DNA of 64,000 nt from Aequorivita sublithincola DSM 14238. Lineage in GTDB: Bacteria; Bacteroidota; Bacteroidia; Flavobacteriales; Flavobacteriaceae. The position numbers and the translations under genes were made by a program. The stretch is taken from NCBI RefSeq assembly GCF_000265385.1, contig NC_018013.1, positions 709,001 through 773,000 of the forward strand, in the 5' to 3' direction. Below the pieces are notes generated by a model. The model searched no databases. It saw nothing but the letters and a program-made list of their open reading frames with translations, and had not been told where the DNA came from. Numbering within the stretch: position 1 is the first letter of the stretch; the number at the start of each line of letters is the position of its first letter. Of this stretch, positions 52,308 through 60,267 are shown in pieces.

Positions 52308-53879
52308 TTATTCCACTATCAATTTCTTCACCTGAACAGATTTTTCATTTGAAAAACGCAATAAATAGGTTCCTTGAGGAAGATTCTTATTTACTTCTGT
52401 CGTTCCCGAAATTGTTTCGGAAGCTATTGATCTTCCAAGTAGGTCAAATATTTCAAGATTCAGGGAATCATTCGTTTGGACCGTAAATTTTCCATTTGAA
52501 GGGTTTGGATAAACAGCAATATTTATTGTGGAAACCGTGTTAATTCCAACCAAGGTATTTATGCCTTTTTCATAAAAAACTTCGCGTTCATCCCAACTTT
52601 GACCGTCGTCAAAACGTTTGTCATTCCAAGTAACGTGCAAATTCCCGTTATCGTCAAAACGACAATTTATTTCTTCAAGAACTGGATCTTCAGTATTTAT
52701 AATCTCTGGAGTTCCAAAGCCTGTTGTTTTGTCGTATTCCATAAAGGAATTGGTTTCGGCGAAAACATCTGTATAAACTACCGCGCAGTCACCGTCCATG
52801 TTACAGTCCATATCTATTCTTTTTAAACCTGCGGTAGATGCAATTGCTTCATATTTATTTGCAGAAAGCGTAAAACTATCAGCAACTTCATCATAATCAT
52901 AAACATTAAAAACATCACGCACGGGTCCTTCTTCCCTATGCACTGTCAAAATCATCGTTTCACCTGTGGGAGCATGAACCAAGGTGAAGTTGTATGTACC
53001 TATAAAGTCTGATGTGGCAATTTTTGAAGGCGAAAGATCGTGCGTTGTTTCATCGTAAATTCTATATTTCAACTCATAGACATTTGCAGCATTTTTTTCT
53101 GAAAAAAGAAGCATTGCCTTGTTGTTTCCTATACTTCTAATAAAGGGAAATCCAGCATCCTTGCTATCAGTAATATCTGAAACTGGAATATCTGCGGACC
53201 AAAGTGTACCGTCAAAATACTTCATATATATTTCCTCATTCACCATATTTTCGCGGTTATCGTAACTCCAGACAACTACGGGCCAATTGGCATCGGTGCT
53301 ATAAATATCGTGACGCCCAAAAGTATGGTTAACGGTACCGCCAGCGTCAGAAATTTTCAGACCGTCGCTCCAAGTATCCGCAGCAGCATTGTAGTAGGAA
53401 TATGCAACATAATTTCGCACATTCTCAAAAGCCCAAACATTGTAGCTAACATGAAGATCGCCGTTTGGAGATACTGCTATGGCGCCGTAATGGTTGTTTC
53501 TACCGCCAATTTCACCGCCTTTATCTACAAACATTTTGGCTGACCAATCTTGTCCAGGTACTTTTTTACGGAACATTATTTTTTGAAGTCCGTTTGAGTA
53601 GTTATCGCTATAAACCACATACGCAGTACCATTGCCAGATACAGCAAGGCGTGGGTCCCAAGAATCTTGGGTAGGATTGTTTGAAACGTCGAAATCTGGA
53701 TTGCTCCAGTCCAACGCTAAAGTTGTGGGAGCTTTATGTTCTTGTTCTAGAACACTTTGTTTTGAATCGCTATGGTAAAAAAGTTTACCATTTTGATCGG
53801 TTTCGTAAGTACCGAAGTTTTGTGAGAATGCCAGACTTACCGTAAGTAAGGCAGAAGCAAAGAGTAGATTTCTTTTCAT
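52308..53879 (-). CDS. Secreted sialidase-like propeller protein with T9SS type A sorting domain
   Basis: 523 residues. Signal peptide (SLAFSQ). The middle has repeated strands of the kind WDPRLAVSGNGTAYVVYSDN, AIAVSPNGDLHVSYNVWAFE, VVWSYDNRENM, ADFRFDDNGNLHVTWNDKRF-like (RFDDNGNLHVTWNDKRF), i.e. BNR/Asp-box-like motifs of a six-bladed propeller. The C-terminus (INIAVYPNPSNGKFTV, SVQVKKLIVE) is a type A sorting domain. Sialidase catalytic residues cannot be confirmed, so enzymatic activity is not claimed. A TATATTTG -7 element is 30 bases upstream. Confidence 0.85.
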   Translation of the reverse strand: MKRNLLFASALLTVSLAFSQNFGTYETDQNGKLFYHSDSKQSVLEQEHKAPTTLALDWSNPDFDVSNNPTQDSWDPRLAVSGNGTAYVVYSDNYSNGLQKIMFRKKVPGQDWSAKMFVDKGGEIGGRNNHYGAIAVSPNGDLHVSYNVWAFENVRNYVAYSYYNAAADTWSDGLKISDAGGTVNHTFGRHDIYSTDANWPVVVWSYDNRENMVNEEIYMKYFDGTLWSADIPVSDITDSKDAGFPFIRSIGNNKAMLLFSEKNAANVYELKYRIYDETTHDLSPSKIATSDFIGTYNFTLVHAPTGETMILTVHREEGPVRDVFNVYDYDEVADSFTLSANKYEAIASTAGLKRIDMDCNMDGDCAVVYTDVFAETNSFMEYDKTTGFGTPEIINTEDPVLEEINCRFDDNGNLHVTWNDKRFDDGQSWDEREVFYEKGINTLVGINTVSTINIAVYPNPSNGKFTVQTNDSLNLEIFDLLGRSIASETISGTTEVNKNLPQGTYLLRFSNEKSVQVKKLIVE

Positions 53880-53908
53880 AATTGAGGAGTTTTTAGAGTT
53901 ATGTTTCT

Positions 53909-53916
53909 CAAATATA
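53909..53916 (-). promoter_or_regulatory. Candidate -7 element of the T9SS propeller gene
   Basis: Minus-strand TATATTTG matches TAnnTTTG, 29 bases before the start at 53879. Confidence 0.45.
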
Positions 53917-54008
53917 TGAAGTTACTTAGAAATAGCGTACTATTTTTTGTTAATAGAAAGGCATTTTTAGCGTAAAAATGGAATTGGTAAATGTGATTAA
54001 AATAATTT

Positions 54009-55022
54009 CTAATTAGCTCCTTTTATCTGAGATAACAATTCAAAGGAACGTAAACGCGCTATTTGATTATGAATATGTGCTACGGTTATAATCTCATCAA
54101 TCCTTGTTTCAGCAATAAAATTGACCAAATTTTTCTGAACAGTTTCCTTACTTCCTATGAAAGTGTATTGCATCATTTTAGAAATATGGGCTTTTTCCAT
54201 CGGACTCCAAAGATTATCCATACTTTCAACTGGCGGTGGAAGTGGCGAGCGTGTGTTTCTGATAATGTTGAGCATAAAAAGTTGCATGCTTGTTGCGAGG
54301 TATTCCGCTTCTTCATCCGTATCTGCTACAACCACGTTAACGCAAGCCATTGTATAAGGTTTGGATAATTGTTTTGAAGTTTCAAAATTACTGTGATATA
54401 AACCTAGAGCATCGTGTAAATGTGTAGGGGCAAAATGACTCGCAAATGCATAAGGCAAACCGAGTGCTCCTGCCAGTTGTGCGCTATACGTACTAGAACC
54501 TAAAAGATATAATGGCACTTCTAGCCCATCGCCGGGTATTGCTCTCACTAAACTATTTTGATTTGCTTTTGAAAATAATTGTTGTAATTCTTGAACATCA
54601 TTCGGAAAATCATTTACCGATTCCGTGCGTTCTCTTCTAAGTGCCCTTGCTGTTAGTTGATCCGTTCCCGGAGCACGCCCCAAACCTAAATCAATTCTGT
54701 CTGGATACAGCGTTGCGAGGGTTCCAAACTGTTCGGCAACAATAAGTGGGGCGTGATTGGGCAACATAACGCCGCCCGAACCTACACGAATTGTTTTTGT
54801 GTTTTCTGCCACATAACCAATTATTAAAGGCGTGGCAGAACTTACCAGACTTTCAGCATTGTGATGTTCTGAAATCCAAAATCTTTTAAATCCCAGTTTT
54901 TCAACATGCTGCGCTAATGCTAGACTGTTTTCCATTGATTCTTTATGAGTGCTTCCCTGAATTACAGGGACCAAATCTAAAACTGAGAATGGAATGTTTA
55001 TTAATTGTTCTTCTTTAGTCAT
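54009..55022 (-). CDS. Luciferase-like (LLM class) flavin-dependent oxidoreductase
   Basis: 337 residues. Typical LLM start (PFSVLDLVPVIQG), FKRFWISEHHNAESLVSSAT, TKTIRVGSGGVMLPNHAPLI, YPDRIDLGLGRAPGTD and LLGSSTYSAQLAGALGLPYA match the MsnO8-like group of FMN-dependent monooxygenases. Uses FMNH2 from a partner reductase; substrate unknown. An Old Yellow Enzyme gene lies 112 bp upstream on the same strand. Confidence 0.9.
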   Translation of the reverse strand: MTKEEQLINIPFSVLDLVPVIQGSTHKESMENSLALAQHVEKLGFKRFWISEHHNAESLVSSATPLIIGYVAENTKTIRVGSGGVMLPNHAPLIVAEQFGTLATLYPDRIDLGLGRAPGTDQLTARALRRERTESVNDFPNDVQELQQLFSKANQNSLVRAIPGDGLEVPLYLLGSSTYSAQLAGALGLPYAFASHFAPTHLHDALGLYHSNFETSKQLSKPYTMACVNVVVADTDEEAEYLATSMQLFMLNIIRNTRSPLPPPVESMDNLWSPMEKAHISKMMQYTFIGSKETVQKNLVNFIAETRIDEIITVAHIHNQIARLRSFELLSQIKGAN

Positions 55023-55104
55023 AATTAGTCATAATATGTTTAATAGCTAGGGAAAGTTATTTATAAATTGAAACACTAAACCGATTTAAGTGTAAGCGAT
55101 AAAA

Positions 55105-55130
55105 GGTCTTCGACTGCGCTCAGACTGACA
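55105..55130. repeat. Widespread intergenic repeat element
   Basis: Read on the minus strand, TGTCAGTCTGAGCGCAGTCG followed by AAGACC, a sequence type I recognise as recurring in intergenic regions of many bacteria. It sits four bases after the OYE-family stop, in the gap before the LLM gene. Confidence 0.6.
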
Positions 55131-55134
55131 TTAG

Positions 55135-56202
55135 TTATAACTTTGCTCTTTGATATTGTATTGGCCAAACAAAATCTATGTCCAATTCTTTAGCCGCTAG
55201 CATTGGTAAATATGGATTCCTAAGACTTTCACGACCAAATAAAATTAGATCTGCCTTACCTTGTTTTAAAAGTGATTCCGCTTGGATTGCAGTGTTAATT
55301 TGTCCAACGGCTCCCGTTAAAATATTTGCTTCCTTTTTAATTTGCGCGGCAAAATCTGCTTGATATCCGGGTTCGCTGGGAATGGTTGCTTTTGGTACAT
55401 TTCCACCAGAGGAAGTATCAATTAAATCAACGCCCAATTTTTTTAATTCTGTTGCAAGTTTTACTGAATCCTCAATTGTCCATCCGCCTTCAGTCCAGTC
55501 GGTTGCTGAAATTCTAACAAATAATGGTTTTTCAGCAGGCCATTCTTTTCGGACTAATTCGGTAACTTCAAGTAAAAGCCTAATTCTGTTTTCAAAACTT
55601 CCGCCGTATTTGTCTGTGCGATTATTGGCCAAAGGCGAATAAAACTGATGAAACAAATAGCCGTGGGCCGCATGAATTTCTACTACATCATAACCAGCAC
55701 TTTCCGCTCTTCGAGTCGAAGCGATATAATCGTTTTTGACTTTTTCAATTCCAATTACATCCAAAGCTAGAGGAATTGGTTCTCCCTCTCTAAAAGGCAA
55801 GGCTGATGAGGAAACCGTTTGCCATCCATTTTTATCTTCTGGCGCAATCTTTTTAGCACCCTCCTGCGGCAATTGGTAACTCGCCTTTCTGCCAGCATGC
55901 GCTAGCTGAATTCCTATTAATCCATTTTGGGCGTGAACAAAATCTATAATCTCTCTAGGCTTTCTCATATGCTCGTCGTTCCACAGACCCATATCGCCAT
56001 AAGAAATTCTGCCTTCAGGTGATACTGCTGTGGCTTCTTGAATAACCAATGCCGAACCTCCAACGGCACGGCTGCCTAAATGCACTAAATGGAAATCGTT
56101 CGCAAAGCCATCCACACTGCTATACATGCACATGGGCGAAACTACTATTCGATTTTTAAAAGTGGTATTTCTTATTTGTAATGGGGAAAAAAGTAAACTC
56201 AT
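55135..56202 (-). CDS. Old Yellow Enzyme-family NADH:flavin oxidoreductase (NamA/YqjM type)
   Basis: 355 residues. FMN enzyme reducing activated C=C bonds. FKNRIVVSPMCMYSSVDGFA (YqjM-type Cys in PMCMYS), VIQEATAVSPEGRISYGDMG, GIQLAHAGRKASY, and VEIHAAHGYLFHQFYSPLAN (His pair) with RTDKYGGSFENRIRL are decisive. The natural substrate is unknown. The upstream side carries a TTTGTAG x7 array that begins within a few bases of the start codon. Confidence 0.94.
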   Translation of the reverse strand: MSLLFSPLQIRNTTFKNRIVVSPMCMYSSVDGFANDFHLVHLGSRAVGGSALVIQEATAVSPEGRISYGDMGLWNDEHMRKPREIIDFVHAQNGLIGIQLAHAGRKASYQLPQEGAKKIAPEDKNGWQTVSSSALPFREGEPIPLALDVIGIEKVKNDYIASTRRAESAGYDVVEIHAAHGYLFHQFYSPLANNRTDKYGGSFENRIRLLLEVTELVRKEWPAEKPLFVRISATDWTEGGWTIEDSVKLATELKKLGVDLIDTSSGGNVPKATIPSEPGYQADFAAQIKKEANILTGAVGQINTAIQAESLLKQGKADLILFGRESLRNPYLPMLAAKELDIDFVWPIQYQRAKL

Positions 56203-56209
56203 TTGATAG

Positions 56210-56258
56210 TTTGTAGTTTGTAGTTTGTAGTTTGTAGTTTGTAGTTTGTAGTTTGTAG
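56210..56258. repeat. Perfect heptamer tandem array TTTGTAG x7
   Basis: Seven exact copies of TTTGTAG with an imperfect eighth (TTTGATAG) at 56202-56209. It fills the gap between the small HExxH gene and the OYE-family gene and touches the latter's start, so it occupies its promoter/leader. No spacers, hence not CRISPR. Confidence 0.97.
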
Positions 56259-56259
56259 T

Positions 56260-56586
56260 TTAAAAAAAATTCAAAAATTCATAGAATTTTCGTGTTTTTA
56301 AATAATCGAAATTGGTTTCATTTTGATATGCTTCCCTTTCAAAGGAAATATTTCTGTACGCTTTATGGCGATTTCTATATTGAATCCACCTAAAGAGAAA
56401 TTCGATTCCATACCACAAATAGAAAAAAACAATTAAAAATTCCGCTTGTTGCCGAAGGTGAATTTGTTCGTGGTTTAAGAAAACTGCATCCTCTTTTAAA
56501 GAATGATGCTTTAGCACCACGAAGGGCCAAAGCGTCATTCCATTGAAATTTTTTCGAAGTAGTTTCGGGCGGACGATTAAAATCAC
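56260..56586 (-). CDS. Small membrane-associated protein with HExxH motif
   Basis: 108 residues. NHEQIHLRQQAEFLIVFFYL contains HEQIH (HExxH) immediately before a hydrophobic helix, and a later SFEREAYQNE gives a possible third ligand Glu. This pattern resembles a reduced zincin or M56-like protease core. The first 30 residues are basic (RPKLLRKNFNGMTLWPFVVL). If functional it would be a very small metalloprotease; alternatively the motif is coincidental. Upstream of it is acnA on the same strand. Confidence 0.65.
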   Translation of the reverse strand: MILIVRPKLLRKNFNGMTLWPFVVLKHHSLKEDAVFLNHEQIHLRQQAEFLIVFFYLWYGIEFLFRWIQYRNRHKAYRNISFEREAYQNETNFDYLKTRKFYEFLNFF

Positions 56587-56594
56587 TTTTTTTT

Positions 56595-56637
56595 GGATTT
56601 GGGATTCGTGAATTCGTGATTCGAATTCACGAATTTA
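56595..56637. repeat. Degenerate heptamer array with inverted repeat, acnA 3' end
   Basis: GGATTTG, GGATTCG, TGAATTCG (one extra base), TGATTCG, AATTCAC, GAATTTA. Within it CGTGAATTCG (56607-56616) and CGAATTCACG (56622-56631) form a perfect 10-bp inverted repeat. The array overlaps the acnA stop codon (56635-56637). Confidence 0.65.
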
Positions 56638-59418
56638 CTCTTTCAAAAACTGTCTCAACACATATTGAAGTATTCCTTCATTTTGATAATACGCAACTTC
56701 TATTGGTGAATCCAATCGGGCAATTACTTTGAATTCAGTTTCCTTTCCATTATCATCTTTAGCGGTTACCGTTACTTTTTTTGAAGGCGTTAAATCTTTT
56801 TCAATACCGGTAATACTGAAAAATTCTTTCCCAGTAAGTCCGTGCGATTTTGCGCTTTCACCTTCCAAATATTGCATTGGCAAAACGCCCATCATTATTA
56901 AATTACTTCTATGAATTCGCTCGTAGCTTTCTGCCAAAACTGCTTTTATTCCTAAAAGAATGGTTCCTTTTGCAGCCCAATCCCGTGAAGAACCGCTACC
57001 GTATTCTTTTCCAGTGAGCACAATTAGCGGTGTTTTGTCTTTAATATATTTCTGTGCAGCATCGTAAACCGTCATTTCTTCTCCAGAAGGAAGATATCTT
57101 GTATAGCCACCTTCTTTTTCTGCCAATTGATTTTTGATACGCACATTTGCAAACGTACCGCGCACCATAACTTCATCATTACCACGGCGCGATCCGTAAC
57201 TGTTGAAGTTTTTCTTTTCTACACCTCTCGATTTTAAATAAATTCCAGCGGCAGAATCTTCAGCAAAAGCACCTGCGGGCGAAATATGGTCCGTTGTAAT
57301 ACTATCTCCAAGCATCAACAAAGCTCTTGCTCCTTCTATATTTTTAAGCGGTTTAGGATCATCTGAAAGATTGGTAAAAAACGGAACTTCTTTTATATAA
57401 GTAGAGTCATCTTCCCACTGATACAGCTTATCATCTGGCACTTCAAGGTTTCGCCATATTTCGTTACCGTCGAAAATTTCGTCGTAATTCTTTTTGAAAT
57501 CTTTTGGCGTTAAAACTTGACTCATAACCTCGTGAATTTCATCATCTGTTGGCCAAATATCTTTTAAAAAAACAGGCTTACCGTTTCGATCACAGCTTAA
57601 AGGTTCTGTTGTGAGATCAATATCCACTCTTCCCGCAATTGCAAAAGCAACTACCAACATTGGCGACATTAAGAAATTCATTTTTACTTGTGGATGAATT
57701 CGCGCTTCAAAATTTCGGTTTCCTGAAAGTACGGAAGTAACTATTAAATCATTTTCTTCAACCGCTTTAGAAATTTCTGGTGGCAACGGCCCTGAGTTTC
57801 CTATGCAAGAAGTACATCCATAACCAACCAAATGGAAATCTAACGCTTCCAAATCTTTCAAAAGATCTGCTTTTTCAAGATAATCTGTAACCACTTTTGA
57901 ACCAGGTGCCAAGGATGTTTTTACCCAAGGTTTTACATCTATACCTTGTTCTCTGGCTTTTTTAGCAACCAATCCTGCCCCAATCATTACAAAAGGATTG
58001 GAAGTATTGGTGCAAGAAGTTATTGCTGCAATTGCAACAGCACCATCGGATAGCATATATTTTTCATTGCCGTGCGAAATCCAGACAGTTTTTAAACCAT
58101 CTTTCATCTGGACTTTTTCCACTTCCACATCAGCTGCAATTGTGTGCGACTGCTTTGCTGGTTGCCCTCCGCCTTCTTCCTTCCAGCGCACAAGAGCTTC
58201 TTCGCGTGCGGAAGGTTTTATATAATCTCTTCCAAAGGAATCATCCAATAAATCTATAAATTTACTCTTAAAATCTTTTAATTCTATTTTATCTTGTGGA
58301 CGTTTAGGCCCTGCAACACTAGGTTGAACGGTAGAAACATCTAGTTCCAAAACATCGGTATATTTTATTTTGTCTTCATCTTCTCGCCACAACAAATTGG
58401 CTTTGCAATAATCTTCAACAAGCTGGATTTGTTCTTCGCTGCGGTTGCTGCTTCGCATATATTCCAACGTTTTATGATCTATTGGAAAATACGTAATAGT
58501 ACAACCAAACTCGGGCGACATATTACCAATAGTAGCTCTATCTGGAACTGAAAGATGACTTACGCCAGGACCAAAAACCTCAACAAATTTTCCAACTACG
58601 CCATATTTACGAAGCAGATTTGCAATGGTAAGTACCAAATCTGTAGCGGTAGAACCTACTGGAAGTTTTCCGTTTAGTTTTAAACCAATCACTTCTGGAC
58701 TGATAAAGTAAATTGGTTGACCTAAAATGGCAGCTTCGGCTTCAATACCGCCAACACCCCAAGCAACTACTCCAATTCCATTTACCATTGGGGTGTGACT
58801 ATCGGTTCCCACAAGTGTATCTGGAAAAACCATACCGTCACGAGCAATAGCGCCTTTAGAAAAATACTCCAAGTTTATTTGGTGGCAAATACCCATTCCA
58901 GGTGGCACCACGCTAAAGTTATTGAATGATTTCTGCGCCCATTTTAAAAAAGTATAACGCTCTTTGTTGCGTTTGTACTCTTCTTCCATATTTTGTTGAT
59001 AGGCGTATTGAGCGGCAAAATAATCTACCTGTACACTGTGATCTATTACCAAATCTACAGGAATTAACGGGTTTATTTTTGAAGCGTCCCCGCCTTTTCG
59101 AGCCATTTCTGCTCGGAGCGACGCAATATCTACAACAGCGGGAACACCAGTAAAATCTTGCATAAGTACACGAGCAGGTTTAAAGGCGACGTCTTTCTCA
59201 CTTTGTTTAGGAGTCCAGTTGAGTATGGTTTCCAAATGGTCTTTTGTAACAGAAAAATCGTCATAATTACGAAGCGCATTTTCTAGAAGAATTCGGATGG
59301 AGAAAGGCATCTCCTTTATTTTATGTCCTTGCTTCTCAAGTTCGGGAAGGCTATAGTAAGTAAGTTTTTCTTTTGAAGAATTCAGTGTTTTTTTGAGGTT
59401 GTAGAGATCTTGTTGCAT
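56635..59418 (-). CDS. acnA: Aconitate hydratase A
   Basis: Isomerises citrate and isocitrate in the TCA cycle. 927 residues. DFTGVPAVVDIASLR, LVGTDSHTPMVNGIGVVAWG, GGIEAEAAILGQP, the [4Fe-4S] ligands SCTNTSNPFVMIGAG and GYGCTSCIGNSGPLP, and the swivel domain NSYGSRRGNDEVMVRGTFAN with GKEYGSGSSRDWAAKG are all present. A single gene with no TCA neighbours. Start at the ATG giving MQQDLYNLKKTL. Confidence 0.98.
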   Translation of the reverse strand: MQQDLYNLKKTLNSSKEKLTYYSLPELEKQGHKIKEMPFSIRILLENALRNYDDFSVTKDHLETILNWTPKQSEKDVAFKPARVLMQDFTGVPAVVDIASLRAEMARKGGDASKINPLIPVDLVIDHSVQVDYFAAQYAYQQNMEEEYKRNKERYTFLKWAQKSFNNFSVVPPGMGICHQINLEYFSKGAIARDGMVFPDTLVGTDSHTPMVNGIGVVAWGVGGIEAEAAILGQPIYFISPEVIGLKLNGKLPVGSTATDLVLTIANLLRKYGVVGKFVEVFGPGVSHLSVPDRATIGNMSPEFGCTITYFPIDHKTLEYMRSSNRSEEQIQLVEDYCKANLLWREDEDKIKYTDVLELDVSTVQPSVAGPKRPQDKIELKDFKSKFIDLLDDSFGRDYIKPSAREEALVRWKEEGGGQPAKQSHTIAADVEVEKVQMKDGLKTVWISHGNEKYMLSDGAVAIAAITSCTNTSNPFVMIGAGLVAKKAREQGIDVKPWVKTSLAPGSKVVTDYLEKADLLKDLEALDFHLVGYGCTSCIGNSGPLPPEISKAVEENDLIVTSVLSGNRNFEARIHPQVKMNFLMSPMLVVAFAIAGRVDIDLTTEPLSCDRNGKPVFLKDIWPTDDEIHEVMSQVLTPKDFKKNYDEIFDGNEIWRNLEVPDDKLYQWEDDSTYIKEVPFFTNLSDDPKPLKNIEGARALLMLGDSITTDHISPAGAFAEDSAAGIYLKSRGVEKKNFNSYGSRRGNDEVMVRGTFANVRIKNQLAEKEGGYTRYLPSGEEMTVYDAAQKYIKDKTPLIVLTGKEYGSGSSRDWAAKGTILLGIKAVLAESYERIHRSNLIMMGVLPMQYLEGESAKSHGLTGKEFFSITGIEKDLTPSKKVTVTAKDDNGKETEFKVIARLDSPIEVAYYQNEGILQYVLRQFLKE

Positions 59419-59610
59419 AGTGAGAAAATTTAGATACTAAAATTAATTATAAAATACGGCCTTAGCACGCAATTAGATTCGTTTAACAGGGCGTTAACAC
59501 TATAAAATATGACTTCGAAAAATTGTTCTTTTATAAGAATTATCAATATGTGATAGAAATGTTTCCCTTCCCAATTAATCGAGTGCAGGAGTGATTGCTT
59601 TATTATTTTA

Positions 59611-59636
59611 TTTAAATTAGCCGTCGCTAATTTAAA
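59611..59636. promoter_or_regulatory. Perfect 26-bp palindrome upstream of the uptake operon
   Basis: TTTAAATTAGC (59611-59621) and GCTAATTTAAA (59626-59636) are exact reverse complements around CGTC. It ends 12 bases before the TTG start of the first gene. Either an operator for a dimeric regulator (metal or heme responsive, by context) or a leader hairpin affecting translation. Confidence 0.7.
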
Positions 59637-59648
59637 CTACACATCGCA

Positions 59649-60176
59649 TTGAAAAATGCAATTGCCTTTTTTCTGCTTTTTATATTCACTCTCAATCTGG
59701 GAGGGACCTATGTTATTTTTAAAATTCAGCAACATCAAATTAGAAGAGAAATAAAGCAAGAAATAAAAAAAGGGATTTCTCAAAAAGATTTAACAAGCAT
59801 AACCGTTTCAACTGAAAACGAAAATGAACTTATCTGGAAAGACCACGAGGAATTTAGCTACAAAGGAATGATGTATGACGTTGTTTATGTTGAAATCTTA
59901 AACAAAACTACAAAGATTTACCATTGTATTTCAGACACTCAAGAAAACAATTTGATTGCGCAATATCAAAAGGATCTTCAGAAAAAGCAAAAGAATAAAA
60001 ACAACCGAACCAATTCAGTGAAAACTGTAAAATTTCTTCAGAAAATAAATCCGCTTCCGCAGAAAGACGAGTTGGCTTTTTCAAAAAAAATACAAGTATC
60101 AAATTTCGATTATCAGAACAATTATTCTCCGCTTTCACTAGAAATATCTAGTCCTCCACCTAAACAGGTTTTATAA
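59649..60176 (+). CDS. Unknown exported or membrane-anchored protein at the head of the uptake operon
   Basis: 175 residues from a TTG start; no ATG gives the hydrophobic N-terminus. Residues 2-22 (KNAIAFFLLFIFTLNLGGTY) form a signal anchor, followed by a charged helix and a soluble domain (HEEFSYKGMMYDVVYVEILN, TTKIYHCISDTQENN), then a Lys/Asn-rich tail. No known family. Position directly before a TonB receptor and a palindromic site suggests a role in the same uptake system. Unusual start codon. Confidence 0.6.
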   Translation: MKNAIAFFLLFIFTLNLGGTYVIFKIQQHQIRREIKQEIKKGISQKDLTSITVSTENENELIWKDHEEFSYKGMMYDVVYVEILNKTTKIYHCISDTQENNLIAQYQKDLQKKQKNKNNRTNSVKTVKFLQKINPLPQKDELAFSKKIQVSNFDYQNNYSPLSLEISSPPPKQVL

Positions 60177-60210
60177 TTTATCTTGAAGCAAATCTGCTTC
60201 CCCTAATGCT

Positions 60211-60233
60211 TTCATCGCAATTATAGCGATGAA
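60211..60233 (+). other. Intercistronic hairpins before the TonB receptor
   Basis: TTCATCGC (60211-60218) pairs with GCGATGAA (60226-60233) over a 7-base loop; an adjacent GAAGCA/TGCTTC hairpin lies at 60185-60200. The in-frame ATG at 60229 is inside the right arm, so the receptor start is taken as 60268. Confidence 0.5.
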
Positions 60234-60267
60234 TGGCACATTCCTAAATTATAAAAATTTTCAAAAA

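Noticed and set aside
56202..56258. Possible CRISPR array
   Set aside because: Seven-base units repeat directly with no spacers. The same reasoning applies to the 201-bp coding repeats and the AGGGATT array.
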